The position numbers and the translations under genes were made by a program. Below are positions 51,353 through 59,741 of a DNA stretch of 64,000 nt, in pieces (the stretch's first letter is position 1; each line of letters begins with the position of its first letter). This stretch comes from Rufibacter sp. LB8 (GTDB lineage Bacteria; Bacteroidota; Bacteroidia; Cytophagales; Hymenobacteraceae): positions 3,329,501 to 3,393,500 of the forward strand of contig NZ_JADALJ010000001.1 of NCBI RefSeq assembly GCF_014876185.1, read 5' to 3'. Below the pieces are notes generated by a model. It saw only the letters and a program-made list of their open reading frames with translations, did not search any database and had not been told where the DNA came from.

Positions 51353-51424
51353 CACGCATTGTGTCCGATCACACCCTCGTATTCCAGAGAACTCCCCTCC
51401 TGTTCTAGGAGGGGTTGGGGGTGG

Positions 51425-51465
51425 TGCGTTTTCGGGCTCATTTCCGGAAACGAGGCCAAAAACGA
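51425..51465. repeat. PAL palindrome copy 31
   Basis: GCGTTTTCGGGCTCATTTCC and GGAAACGAGGCCAAAAACG, before the 2TM gene. Confidence 0.75.
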
Positions 51466-51544
51466 AATCCATATTCTTCTTTCTGTCGCACAACTTTATC
51501 CTAAATTCTTATATATTTACTCTTCACTATATAAACTTTCGGCT

Positions 51545-51826
51545 ATGGAAATGGAAAAAGACAAAACGCTGTGGCGCATCGCCAAGAAACGGGTGGGGTT
51601 CAAGCGGCACCTGTTCACGTACGCGGTGGTGAATCTTTTCCTGTGGGCCGTGTGGTACTTCAACAAAGACTGGGGCAACCAGAACGCGGGCGTGCCGTGG
51701 CCGGTGTGGGGCACGTTTGGCTGGGGCATGGCCGTGTTGTTCAGTTACTTTGACGCCTACCACAGCCACGGCGAAGACGCCACTGAGCGTGAATACGCCA
51801 AACTCACCAACAAGAAGAATTCTTGA
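51545..51826 (+). CDS. 2TM domain protein
   Basis: A 93-residue membrane protein from the ATG at 51545. The 2TM pattern is WRIAKKRVGFKRHLFTYAVVNLFLWAVWYF (helix 1 with a charged lead), then WPVWGTFGWGMAVLFSYFDAY (helix 2), then a charged tail. Such small proteins are common in Bacteroidetes, sometimes fused to LytTR regulators; alone they are of unknown role. The fba promoter overlaps its 3' end. Confidence 0.88.
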   Translation: MEMEKDKTLWRIAKKRVGFKRHLFTYAVVNLFLWAVWYFNKDWGNQNAGVPWPVWGTFGWGMAVLFSYFDAYHSHGEDATEREYAKLTNKKNS

Positions 51827-51854
51827 AAACCTAAAGGTAATTTTGGTAGTTTTG
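51823..51854 (+). promoter_or_regulatory. Promoter of fba (Bacteroidetes type)
   Basis: TTG (51823-51825), 21 bp, TAGTTTTG (51847-51854); a second TAATTTTG at 51838-51845 partly precedes it. It overlaps the stop of the 2TM gene. Transcription should begin near 51861, about 17 nt before the start codon. Confidence 0.6.
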
Positions 51855-51877
51855 TACATAGACCAAAATAGCTAACC

Positions 51878-52945
51878 ATGCCTACATTTAGATCTGGGGT
51901 TCTGTTCGGAGACGAAGTACAGGACCTGTTCAAGTACGCCAACGACAATAACTTTGCGCTGCCCGCTGTCAACGTGATTGGTACCAACTCCATCAACGCG
52001 GTCTTGGAAACAGCCAAAGCGGTGAATTCCCCGGTTATCATCCAGTTCTCTCAAGGCGGAGCCCAGTTCTTTGCCGGTAAAGGCTTAAACAATGACGGTC
52101 AGGCCGCCGCTATTGCCGGGGCCATCTCCGGTGCGCAGCACGTGCATTTGATGGCCGAGGCCTACGGCGTTCCCGTGGTCCTGCACACCGACCATGCCGC
52201 CCGTAAATTGCTTCCTTGGATTGACGGTCTCTTAGATGCCGGCGAGAAATTCCACGCGCAGCACGGCAAACCGCTGTTCAGCTCGCACATGCTGGATCTT
52301 TCTGAGGAAGACCTGGAAGAGAATATCTCTACCTGCGTTTCTTACCTGGAGCGCATGAACAAACTGGGCATGACCATTGAGATTGAACTGGGCGTGACCG
52401 GCGGCGAAGAAGATGGCGTGGACAACTCAGACGTAGACAGCGAGCACCTTTATACCCAGCCCGAGCACGTGGCTCACGCCTACGAGCAATTAGGCAAAGT
52501 GAGCAACCGCTTTACCGTGGCCGCCGCTTTCGGGAACGTGCACGGCGTGTACAAGCCTGGTAATGTTGAATTACGCCCTGAAATCCTGCGTAACTCACAG
52601 GAATATATTCAGGAGAAATTCAAGACAGGCCCTAACCCGGTAGACTTTGTGTTCCACGGCGGCTCTGGCTCTGAGAAGGAGAAAATCAAGGAAGCCATTG
52701 AGTACGGTGCTATCAAAATGAACATTGACACCGACATGCAATGGGCGTTCTGGGACGGCATCAAGAATTACTATGAAGGCAAGCGCGATTACCTGCAAGG
52801 CCAGATCGGTAACCCAGACGGCGAAGACAGCCCCAACAAGAAGCACTATGACCCGCGTGTCTGGCTGCGCAAAGGCGAAGAAACCTTCATCGCCCGCCTG
52901 AAAGAAGCCTTCGAGGATTTGAACTGCATCAACCGCAACGCCTAA
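51878..52945 (+). CDS. fbaA: Class II fructose-1,6-bisphosphate aldolase
   Basis: A 355-residue glycolytic enzyme, long class IIA type. Zinc and substrate residues appear in VVLHTDHAARKLLPWID (first zinc histidine), HGGSGS and GAIKMNIDTDMQWAF near residue 285-300, with the catalytic aspartate in the HTDHA loop. It cleaves fructose 1,6-bisphosphate to dihydroxyacetone phosphate and glyceraldehyde 3-phosphate and works in reverse in gluconeogenesis. The intact motif set and high lysine/asparagine start (PTFRSGVLFGDEVQDLF) are typical. Terminator 56 bp downstream. Confidence 0.96.
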   Translation: MPTFRSGVLFGDEVQDLFKYANDNNFALPAVNVIGTNSINAVLETAKAVNSPVIIQFSQGGAQFFAGKGLNNDGQAAAIAGAISGAQHVHLMAEAYGVPVVLHTDHAARKLLPWIDGLLDAGEKFHAQHGKPLFSSHMLDLSEEDLEENISTCVSYLERMNKLGMTIEIELGVTGGEEDGVDNSDVDSEHLYTQPEHVAHAYEQLGKVSNRFTVAAAFGNVHGVYKPGNVELRPEILRNSQEYIQEKFKTGPNPVDFVFHGGSGSEKEKIKEAIEYGAIKMNIDTDMQWAFWDGIKNYYEGKRDYLQGQIGNPDGEDSPNKKHYDPRVWLRKGEETFIARLKEAFEDLNCINRNA

Positions 52946-53000
52946 TTCAGGTGCTGATTTTTTCATGTGCTGATGTGCGAATGGAAAAGTCTCAGCCAGC

Positions 53001-53032
53001 AAAAAGCCGATCCTTTGGGAGCGGCTTTTTTA
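53001..53032. terminator. Terminator of fbaA
   Basis: AAAAAGCCG / CGGCTTTTT stem, 56 bp after the fba stop; also suited to end the minus-strand lipoprotein gene, whose stop is at 53030. Confidence 0.8.
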
Positions 53033-53653
53033 TTCAAAATAGGTTATTTCCTTATGCACAACTCGCCATTTACCTTTCTCATTTTTTAAGCTAAAGGAAT
53101 GGCCATAGCCACACAGCCTGTCACAAGCAAAAGTTAATTCTATATAAGCTTTAGTTTGATCTTGTGAGAAAACCGGATTTGAGAAAATGAAGAATGCATT
53201 CGCCTTCTCTTGTGATTCATTTAATGCTTCTTCCAAAAGCAAAAGTGATTCAACTTTTACGCCATTTTCTCTCAGGTTTGTGATAGCCGTACGCTTTCTT
53301 AACCATGCTTTCTCTAGAAACCTGAAATATGTCGAATCCTTGTGTGAGAAAAGATAATGGTTTCCTGAAGAATCAGCTTTGACTAACAATAAATCCTTCA
53401 ATTTAATCCCTGTCCCAGGCATGATAGGTGGAGTAATAGAATCACTTGTAAGAAGTTTAAATTCCAATATATCAGAACTTAGCGCATAAGAATCTTTGTG
53501 ATTTAACAGTACAGGAAGACTATCATGTTTAATGATAGCTGTTATTATTGCTTGAACGTCAGAATTAGATGGCAAATGAAATTCCACATTCTTCTCTTTA
53601 CTGCAGGATATTAGAAGAAAAATCCCGAAGCAAAATGTGAGTAGTTTAGGCAT
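53030..53653 (-). CDS. Hypothetical lipoprotein
   Basis: About 207 residues from the ATG at 53653 (KLLTFCFGIFLLISCSKEKN, lipobox ISC with SKEKN after it). It has AT-rich composition unlike its neighbours. Visible pieces are VQAIITAIIKHDSLPVLLNHKDSYALS in the N-terminal half and SFLLEEALNESQEKANAFFIFSNPVF, then CDRLCGYGHSFSLKNEKGKWRVVHKEITYF. The ending recalls snoaL-like or DUF4878-type folds. Function unknown. Confidence 0.75.
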   Translation of the reverse strand: MPKLLTFCFGIFLLISCSKEKNVEFHLPSNSDVQAIITAIIKHDSLPVLLNHKDSYALSSDILEFKLLTSDSITPPIMPGTGIKLKDLLLVKADSSGNHYLFSHKDSTYFRFLEKAWLRKRTAITNLRENGVKVESLLLLEEALNESQEKANAFFIFSNPVFSQDQTKAYIELTFACDRLCGYGHSFSLKNEKGKWRVVHKEITYFE

Positions 53654-53711
53654 GATTTTATCATTTAATGGTAGATGCCTTACAAAAGGCAAATCCATAA
53701 AACCATTTAGT

Positions 53712-53750
53712 GTAAACATCCCCTTCACCCTCTTCAAAGGGGGAATCCCC
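53712..53750. repeat. CCCCCTTTGAAGGGGG repeat, diverged single end
   Basis: GTAAACATCCCCTTCACCC and TCTTCAAAGGGGGAATCC, inverse of the copy at 11129-11165. Confidence 0.6.
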
Positions 53751-53793
53751 ATGTAGGCAGAGCTATAGCCTTTGCTAGCTATTCAAAAAAACC

Positions 53794-54603
53794 TTAATGC
53801 GGAGGTTGGTCAAAGGAAACGACGCCTTCAGCAGGCACTGGCCGCAAGGCATACAACACGGGCTTGCTGGGGCTCGCATCCATCACCAAACTGGTCACCT
53901 GCAAGTTCAATAAATACCATCCATCTTCCACGGCATCTGGCACAAAAATTAATTCAGTAATAGTAGCAGAATCCCGTGTAGCAGCAGGATATTGCCAGAA
54001 CGCATGATGCGCCAGCAAAGCCCCGCCGTCTTCTTCCCGGTCCACAGAGGGCAAGTCCACGAGCAAATGTTCTATGCCATTAACAGCTAGAAATGCAGCC
54101 AAGGCAGGTTCTAAATAACAAGGATTGGTGCCGGAGTACTGCGCGGTGCGTTTGCTTTCTGAGTTTGGCAACGAACGCAACACTAAGGCCTCTGGCAGGT
54201 AATCAATGTCTAATGCGGTCAAAACATCAGATGCCATCACTACCAAATCGCCGTTCTTCTGAACTCGAGGTTCAACAGACACCACTTGCCCGGCAAACAG
54301 AAACCGTTTCAAACATTGGTCTAAGGTAGCCGCGGGATCTGGCGAGATGTGGCCGTAGCACTCGGTGTGGGTGCCGTTGCCGTGCGGGGTAAGGTGCACG
54401 CGCTGGTAATTGGTGGAGCCGCCCAAGGCCACGCTTCCCACAAAATCCCCGACTACTATGGTGTCCACCTTCACGGGCTCGGCCCAGAAACAGTTTACGT
54501 TCTCTGGCCCCGGCGCTAAGGGCAGGGAAATATCCAGCGGTTTCAGTGGGTTGAACTGATAAACTTTGTCTCTGAACGTGATGGTGGCGGAGGTTGAAAG
54601 CAT
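53794..54603 (-). CDS. Cyclase family protein (kynurenine formamidase-like)
   Basis: About 269 residues from the ATG at 54603, chosen over 54624 because a PAL palindrome spans 54608-54649. The metal-binding motif is VHLTPHGNGTHTECYGHIS, where the usual HxGTHxD has glutamate in place of aspartate. Downstream elements: RSLPNSESKRTAQYSGTNPCYLEPA and LLVDLPSVDREEDGGALLAHHAFW. Family members hydrolyse N-formylkynurenine or act on other amides or lactones. The substrate here cannot be stated. It is expressed from upstream of the repeat. Confidence 0.85.
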   Translation of the reverse strand: MLSTSATITFRDKVYQFNPLKPLDISLPLAPGPENVNCFWAEPVKVDTIVVGDFVGSVALGGSTNYQRVHLTPHGNGTHTECYGHISPDPAATLDQCLKRFLFAGQVVSVEPRVQKNGDLVVMASDVLTALDIDYLPEALVLRSLPNSESKRTAQYSGTNPCYLEPALAAFLAVNGIEHLLVDLPSVDREEDGGALLAHHAFWQYPAATRDSATITELIFVPDAVEDGWYLLNLQVTSLVMDASPSKPVLYALRPVPAEGVVSFDQPPH

Positions 54604-54607
54604 GGCC

Positions 54608-54649
54608 GTCGTTTTGGTGCTCATTTCACGAATCTAAGCCAAAAACGGG
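54608..54649. repeat. PAL palindrome copy 32
   Basis: CGTTTTGGTGCTCATTTCACG and GAATCTAAGCCAAAAACGGG with weak pairing; between the cyclase start and the esterase-like gene's terminator. Confidence 0.6.
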
Positions 54650-54670
54650 AGCAGCGCCAGCCACTCCCGC
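54645..54670 (-). terminator. Terminator of the erythromycin-esterase-like gene
   Basis: CGGGAG / CTCCCG stem; on the minus strand followed by TTTTTGG supplied by the PAL copy. Stop codon is 12 bp away. Confidence 0.6.
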
Positions 54671-54681
54671 AAAAATTCAGG

Positions 54682-55971
54682 TTACAGCCTAGCCGTGTAC
54701 GGCGTGGTGGCCTCTGATTTCTGCACCAGGCACACATACGGGAACACCTTGGTGATGCTGGGATTTGCCTCGGCGAAGGCAATGCTTTGGTTGGGCATCA
54801 ACACTTCAAAACTGGCCAGCCGTGTCGAGGTTAAATAAGGAGAACCGGCAGCGTCGGTTTTAAACATGGTCATGGGGCTGTCCCCGGCGGCGGCGCGCAG
54901 GTCTTTGATGCCGTTCACAAAGACCATGGGACCATCATTGTTCGCCCAGGTGGTGTTCACGAAGCGCTGGCCTTTGCTCAGGAACGCCGGAAGTGCGGCG
55001 GCCGGCATCATGCTTTCGCTGTCTAGGGTGTACACGCCAATAGACACCGTTTTGCCTTTGAAGCTAGATTCTGGTTGTTGCAACAGATACGCCAACGGAA
55101 GGCCGCGCTCCACCTTCACCGGAATGGTATGGAAAATGCCCCACATGCCGTACAGTTTCTCCTGCTGCAAGCCTTGCTCCTGCACCAACGTGTGCAAATT
55201 CAGGTACATCACGCTGTCGCGCTTTACTTTCTGGTCTAGGTACACCACGTTTTGGAGGGTGTGTCTGAGATCGGCGTTGGCGGTGTCGGTGGTTAAACCA
55301 GGCAGCACTTGGTTGGCGGCTTGTACCAAAGAGTCAAGGTTAAGCGTGTCAGTATCAATCAGTTGGGCTACGGGTGACAGTTCAGGTGAAGCCGTCTCTG
55401 GTAACAGCGTTTTCAGGTGAAGGTGCAGGGTTTCGGTGTCCTGAATTCTATCTATGCCCAGGAACTGGATCTGTTGGTCTTGCGGAAGGGTCTGGTTGAA
55501 GGCATGGATCTTTTTGACTTTGTCATAGAAATTCTGATTGCCCCACTGCGCATTGATCTTCGCCCAGAAGTTGAATACCTGCTGCAGGTTTTCTTCCTGT
55601 CCGGTGCGCAGGTATTGGTTCAGGAAATAAGCCTGACTTTGGTCTACTTCGGCGAGGTAATAGCGCAGGCCCACTTTCTGGTGCAGGTGCTGGAGCAAGG
55701 CAAAATCCAGTTCCTGCGGGGCGGCCGTGCCGTGGGCCTCACCCAGAAAGAAAACCTGGTTCTGGTAGAAGGCTTCGTCAAAAATAGGGAACGAAGGCGT
55801 GCCCGAGAAAGACACATTTTGCTTGTGCTGGTTCAGGTAGGCTTGGTGCGGAGTGCTTTCGCCGCCCACGGCCACCAGGCCATAGACCACGTACGCCAGA
55901 CCGGCCAGCAGGAGTAATACAACGGGGGTGAGAACAAGGAAGAGGGCGATTTTTTTAAGTACTTTTTTCAT
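54682..55971 (-). CDS. Membrane-anchored erythromycin-esterase/ChaN-like protein
   Basis: About 429 residues from the ATG at 55971 (MKKVLKKIALFLVLTPVVLLLLAGL, a single membrane anchor). The soluble part carries VFFLGEAHGTAAPQELDFALLQHLHQKVGLRYYLAEVDQ, the glutamate-histidine motif of the EreA/ChaN/TIKI superfamily, and later FLGIDRIQDTE. It probably faces the periplasm. Related proteins hydrolyse macrolides or bind haem, but neither activity is implied by sequence alone; most members are uncharacterised. The frame extending to 56358 crosses the LytTR gene and is not used. Confidence 0.8.
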   Translation of the reverse strand: MKKVLKKIALFLVLTPVVLLLLAGLAYVVYGLVAVGGESTPHQAYLNQHKQNVSFSGTPSFPIFDEAFYQNQVFFLGEAHGTAAPQELDFALLQHLHQKVGLRYYLAEVDQSQAYFLNQYLRTGQEENLQQVFNFWAKINAQWGNQNFYDKVKKIHAFNQTLPQDQQIQFLGIDRIQDTETLHLHLKTLLPETASPELSPVAQLIDTDTLNLDSLVQAANQVLPGLTTDTANADLRHTLQNVVYLDQKVKRDSVMYLNLHTLVQEQGLQQEKLYGMWGIFHTIPVKVERGLPLAYLLQQPESSFKGKTVSIGVYTLDSESMMPAAALPAFLSKGQRFVNTTWANNDGPMVFVNGIKDLRAAAGDSPMTMFKTDAAGSPYLTSTRLASFEVLMPNQSIAFAEANPSITKVFPYVCLVQKSEATTPYTARL

Positions 55972-56102
55972 GACGAAGGGTTGGTGAATCGTTTCGTCAA
56001 AAGTACGGCGGCCCAGAACGCAACGCTTGGCAATGGGGCAAAATGCGCCTTTTTTGGGGCTATAGGCACGTTTTGGGGCGAACGGCACGCCGCTTGGGGC
56101 GA

Positions 56103-56963
56103 TTAGATAGGCGCAAACGCCGCCTTCACCACACCAGAAGATGCCCTTGCCACCGGCACCGTGCCCGGCGTGTGCGGGAAGTGAAGCCGGTAACCCTGCG
56201 CGTTGCCGCTCACCGATTCCACTTTGTCTAAATTCACCAGGTAAGACCGGTGGCAGCGCACAATGTTTAACGCACTTGTCTGGCTCTCTAGTCGGCTCAG
56301 GCTGGTGCGCAACAGTTTCTTGTGCACGCTGCCCTGCTCCAGGTAGACCACGGTGCAATAGTTGTCATCGGCTTCAATGAACAGCAGGTTATGCGCAGGC
56401 AAGGTAAGGGCGTCTTTCTCGTTTTCAGAGGTGAGCAACAGGTCTTGGGCGGGCGTGGCCAGCGGTGGCGCAGGTTCTTTGTGCGGAAGCGGCGTGAGCG
56501 GCTTGTATCTCTGCAGCATGAACACGTAGTTGATCAGCACCAGCAGCACCGCCGGCACCAGACCCATGAAAAACGCGATCATGGTCATGTAACTGATCTG
56601 CGCCAGCGAGAACGGCATCACCTTCACGGCCGCGCCGTACGCCGTGCACAGAAATCCGGCCGTCCCGAAGTGGGCCAGATTCCAGATGATTTCCTTGGCT
56701 ACCGTCCAGCGGGCTTCCACAAAGAGCGTAGGTAACAGGCGCCGCAGCGCATAGAAATTGAGGAAAACGGACACGGCTGCCACCAACCCGTAGCCAGCCA
56801 GAATCAGGTTCTTAGACGGGTCATGCCAGTTGTAGGAACCGAACGGCTGAAACACAATCAAGGTAAACGCAATAATGACCCCAAACAGCACCGACAACAC
56901 CAGGGTTCTGGAAAGGGTCAATTCACTCAAAGGGTACGGCTGCCGGAAAAACGAAAGCATCAT
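56103..56963 (-). CDS. Membrane LytTR-family transcriptional regulator
   Basis: A 286-residue protein with four membrane helices in its N-terminal 160 residues (VLSVLFGVIIAFTLIVF, LAGYGLVAAVSVFLNF, FGTAGFLCTAYGA, LVPAVLLVLINYVFML) and a LytTR DNA-binding domain at the C-terminus: HNLLFIEADDNYCTVVYLEQG, LLRTSLSRLE, VRCHRSYLVNLDKVE. It should sense a signal in the membrane and bind a direct repeat in DNA. No kinase partner is adjacent. Confidence 0.9.
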   Translation of the reverse strand: MMLSFFRQPYPLSELTLSRTLVLSVLFGVIIAFTLIVFQPFGSYNWHDPSKNLILAGYGLVAAVSVFLNFYALRRLLPTLFVEARWTVAKEIIWNLAHFGTAGFLCTAYGAAVKVMPFSLAQISYMTMIAFFMGLVPAVLLVLINYVFMLQRYKPLTPLPHKEPAPPLATPAQDLLLTSENEKDALTLPAHNLLFIEADDNYCTVVYLEQGSVHKKLLRTSLSRLESQTSALNIVRCHRSYLVNLDKVESVSGNAQGYRLHFPHTPGTVPVARASSGVVKAAFAPI

Positions 56964-57048
56964 CTCAACTTCTACAGGAATAAGATGTTAAAGATAAGCA
57001 GTTTCTGGCGGGGAAAGGCTTCTGCGGCCAGGGATTAATTTCTGAATG

Positions 57049-57090
57049 TCCGTTTTCGGCCTCGTTTCTGGAAATGAAGCCGAAAACGGA
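57049..57090. repeat. PAL palindrome copy 33
   Basis: TCCGTTTTCGGCCTCGTTTC and GAAATGAAGCCGAAAACGGA with a TGG centre, 20 bp past the pentapeptide gene stop (minus strand). Confidence 0.8.
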
Positions 57091-57110
57091 AAAATCAGCG
57101 TACACGAACT

Positions 57111-57683
57111 TTACTTGATGATAATGTCATATTTGGCCAGCAACCCCAGCGCGCCTTGTTGGGAGAATTTGGCTTTCTTGATGCGGTTGAGGTCTGGGTC
57201 CAGGGCGTAGTTAATCGCCGAGGTGAAATCTGCTTTCTCCAGGTTACTCCGCTGGAACACGGTGCGCTGCAGGTCACAGTCCAGGAAAACGGCGCTGGTC
57301 AAGTCGGTGTCAGTGAAGTTGGCTTCCTTGATGCTACAGCTTTTGAACGTGGTTTTCTTGAAATTCTTCTTCCCGAAGTACGCGTAATCCAGCGTACAAC
57401 CCGTGAACGCCACCGAAAACAGAAAGTCATGGCAACCGCTGAAATCCACGCCCATCAGTTTGCAGTTCAGAAAGCGCACGTCTTGCAATTTGGCGTCTGC
57501 GAACTTGACCATGCTCAGGTTGCACGCCTCAAACACGCACTCAGAAAACCCGTTACGCGACAGGTCTGTGTGGGAGAAATCACAGTTTTTGAACGTGCAG
57601 CCGTCAAACTCGCGGCCGGTAATGCCCTGGTTGGCGTAGGTGATGTTCTCAAATACCTTGTTTTCGTGCAGGATTTCTTTCAT
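57111..57683 (-). CDS. Pentapeptide-repeat protein (Qnr/MfpA-like)
   Basis: A 190-residue protein built from about 30 A(D/N)LxX five-residue repeats, for example FDGCTFKNCDFSHTDLSRNGF, LMGVDFSGCHDFLFSVAFTGC, and CSIKEANFTDTDLTSAVFLDC. Such proteins fold into a right-handed quadrilateral helix that can mimic DNA; relatives protect gyrase from quinolones. A C-terminal helix breaks the repeat (YALDPDLNRIKKAKFSQQGALGLLAKY), as in Qnr proteins. Whether this one protects gyrase is not known. Its start lies 9 bp after the SIMPL stop, so the two form an operon. Confidence 0.88.
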   Translation of the reverse strand: MKEILHENKVFENITYANQGITGREFDGCTFKNCDFSHTDLSRNGFSECVFEACNLSMVKFADAKLQDVRFLNCKLMGVDFSGCHDFLFSVAFTGCTLDYAYFGKKNFKKTTFKSCSIKEANFTDTDLTSAVFLDCDLQRTVFQRSNLEKADFTSAINYALDPDLNRIKKAKFSQQGALGLLAKYDIIIK

Positions 57684-57692
57684 GGGGAAAGC

Positions 57693-58424
57693 CTATTTTA
57701 TTGACCAGATGATAGACACATTATCAATAAATACCAAATCATTTGGGGTGAAGCCCATCATTGGTCCAGTTCCTACAGCATTTGCCTCAACCATATCTGC
57801 GCTAGTAGCCTTGTCTTCCAAATCCTGCATACCACCATAGTAGCGGTTGCCATAACTGATGTCTATAATTTTGCCTAACCGAACTCCGGTAGACTGAGCC
57901 ATTAATTGTGCTTTGTGTTTAGAGTTTTCAATAGCAAGTTTTATCAGTTCGTCCTGAACTTTTGTTCTCAGTTCATCAGAGAGCTTAAAGTCGAAATTCA
58001 GGGTGAAGTCTGTTCTGCTCTTGGCAAACGTATTGAGGATTTTCGTAATAGTTTCCTTGTTGTTTTTGAAATCGACTTTGATTCTCTGCATAGCCACGTA
58101 CCCACTGTCCACTTCCATCTCTTTTTCCTTTACATAGACCGTGTGCTTATTGATAGTAAAGTCAGTGGTCTTAATATCGTCTTCCTTAAATCCGATGGAG
58201 GCAATTTGACTTGTAATGTCTTTTGTCTTGGTATTTAAACCGGTAATTGCTTCACTGAAGTTGAGGTGATTGTTTTTGATACTGATAATCAAAACGCCCA
58301 CGTCTGGCTTCACCGTGATTTTTGCGCTGCCAATAACATCAATAGTTGGGTTCTTTTTATCTGCCTGGCAAAAGGCAGAAAGGGTAAGAAAAAACAATGG
58401 CAGGGCTAGCAAAAAAAATTTCAT
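57693..58424 (-). CDS. SIMPL domain (DUF541) protein
   Basis: A 243-residue secreted protein: signal peptide 1-18 (FFLTLSAFCQA), then PTIDVIGSAKITVKPDVGVLIISIKN and the SIMPL repeats up to LGKIIDISYGNRYYGG. SIMPL proteins form cell-surface oligomers of unclear role; the E. coli relative YggE lowers oxidative damage. AT-rich composition compared with the genes on either side. It is followed 9 bp later by the pentapeptide gene. Confidence 0.9.
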   Translation of the reverse strand: MKFFLLALPLFFLTLSAFCQADKKNPTIDVIGSAKITVKPDVGVLIISIKNNHLNFSEAITGLNTKTKDITSQIASIGFKEDDIKTTDFTINKHTVYVKEKEMEVDSGYVAMQRIKVDFKNNKETITKILNTFAKSRTDFTLNFDFKLSDELRTKVQDELIKLAIENSKHKAQLMAQSTGVRLGKIIDISYGNRYYGGMQDLEDKATSADMVEANAVGTGPMMGFTPNDLVFIDNVSIIWSIK

Positions 58425-58460
58425 GGGATTTTTTTAACGATGTAAACAAAACCAGCGGTC

Positions 58461-59573
58461 TTACCACTGTATCTTCTCTTCAATAAAGGTAATCAACTGA
58501 TTGGCCATGGCCTGCTGTTCTTCCACCCGCGGGTGGCCCGGCGTATTTTTGTAAGGCATGACCAAGGTGTGGATTTTAGAATCCTGCAAATCTTCCACGG
58601 CTTTCTGCACCAGGGCTGGCCACACCGAGCCAGATTTAACAATGTCCATGTTGCCCAGCGCGGCGATGATGTGGGCGTTGGGGTACACGGCGCGTATCTG
58701 CTTCACGAAGTTCTGGTACGCCGCCGCCACGGTTTCAGGCGAAGGCCGCGCGTTCCCAAACCGACGTTTGTGTTCGGCGTTGTTGGGCAGGTTGATGATC
58801 CAAGAATCGTTCTGGAGCAGGTTGATGACCACAATATCTGGCGCGGGGTTTCGGCTGAAATCATATTGGCTGGCGGGGTCAGACGGGTTGAGGCGGTTAA
58901 ACAGCTCTGGCATAATATCCTTCTCCCAACTAACGGTAATACCGATGCCGCTTTTGCAGATGCAGGTGTAATCAGCGTTAAAGCGGCGGGCGGTGAGGGC
59001 GGCGTAACTCACGTAATTGTCGGTGTTGAGGCCGCGCCACGAGTCTTTGCCCGAGTAGTCATGCACCGCGTAGCCGGCTGTGATGGAGTTGCCGTAGAAC
59101 TCAATTCGGCGTTTGGGCGGGGCAGGCGCGGGCAGCAGTTTGGTGTTGGGCGCCAGTTCCAAGCCATAAAACGTGGTGGTGCCTTTGTCCCATTCGGTGC
59201 GTTTGAACAGTTCCAGCGTGTGTTTGCCGGGTTGTAGCTGCGCGGCCAAGTCATAGAGTTTCTGCACGGTGTCTGGCTGAATAACAGTAATGCTGTCGCC
59301 GTCCAGAATCACGTTGTAGTAGCTGTTGCCGGTGTTGTCTTTCAGGCGCGCCTGCACGCCTGTTCCCTCAAAATTAAGTTTGACAGACGTGCCCGACCAA
59401 TACAGTTCCGTAGTTTCTGCCGTTGGTTTGCCCACCCGGCCCATATAGGCTAATCTTTCGTCTTGCGCGGAAACAGAAACTGATTTAGAGCCTGCACACC
59501 CGCCAAGAAACGCGCCGCACCAAAGCAGCAGCGGCAAGGAGTATTTTCTAAAACTCGAATTGAGAAAAATCAT
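58461..59573 (-). CDS. SGNH/GDSL hydrolase lipoprotein (carbohydrate-esterase-2 type)
   Basis: A 370-residue lipoprotein: signal peptide, lipobox FLGGC near residue 26. The N-terminal jelly-roll (YWSGTSVKLNFEGTGVQARLKD...HTLELFKRTEW) and C-terminal SGNH domain match carbohydrate esterase family 2. Catalytic serine is in EFYGNSITAGYAV near residue 162; the histidine is in NTPGHPRVEEQQ. It probably removes acetyl groups from polysaccharides at the cell surface. It is 36 bp upstream of SIMPL on the same strand and could be cotranscribed. Confidence 0.9.
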   Translation of the reverse strand: MIFLNSSFRKYSLPLLLWCGAFLGGCAGSKSVSVSAQDERLAYMGRVGKPTAETTELYWSGTSVKLNFEGTGVQARLKDNTGNSYYNVILDGDSITVIQPDTVQKLYDLAAQLQPGKHTLELFKRTEWDKGTTTFYGLELAPNTKLLPAPAPPKRRIEFYGNSITAGYAVHDYSGKDSWRGLNTDNYVSYAALTARRFNADYTCICKSGIGITVSWEKDIMPELFNRLNPSDPASQYDFSRNPAPDIVVINLLQNDSWIINLPNNAEHKRRFGNARPSPETVAAAYQNFVKQIRAVYPNAHIIAALGNMDIVKSGSVWPALVQKAVEDLQDSKIHTLVMPYKNTPGHPRVEEQQAMANQLITFIEEKIQW

Positions 59574-59669
59574 AAGAAACCGGAAAAGCCAGGGAAACCC
59601 AACAGTTCAAAACTACAGATTCTCCCCACATGTCGGTGCAGCCATGACCAAGAATTTTCAGAAAAAGAA

Positions 59670-59712
59670 ACCCGTTTTGGGGCTCATTTCCAGAAACGAG
59701 CCCCAAAACGGG
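59670..59712. repeat. PAL palindrome copy 34
   Basis: CCCGTTTTGGGGCTCATTTCC and GAAACGAGCCCCAAAACGGG, nearly perfect GGGGCTC variant. Confidence 0.85.
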
Positions 59713-59741
59713 TTTGCGTAAAAGGTATAAACGCTAGTGAA

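Noticed and set aside
51064-51408. Open frame of 114 codons inside composite block B
   Set aside because: Same repeat core as at 11.4 kb, no conserved ending, no separate promoter; treated as a repeat translation.
55972-56358. Extended N-terminus of the esterase-like gene overlapping the LytTR gene
   Set aside because: The extra 129 residues are out of frame with the LytTR gene over its C-terminal coding region and have no export signal, whereas a proper membrane anchor starts at 55971.
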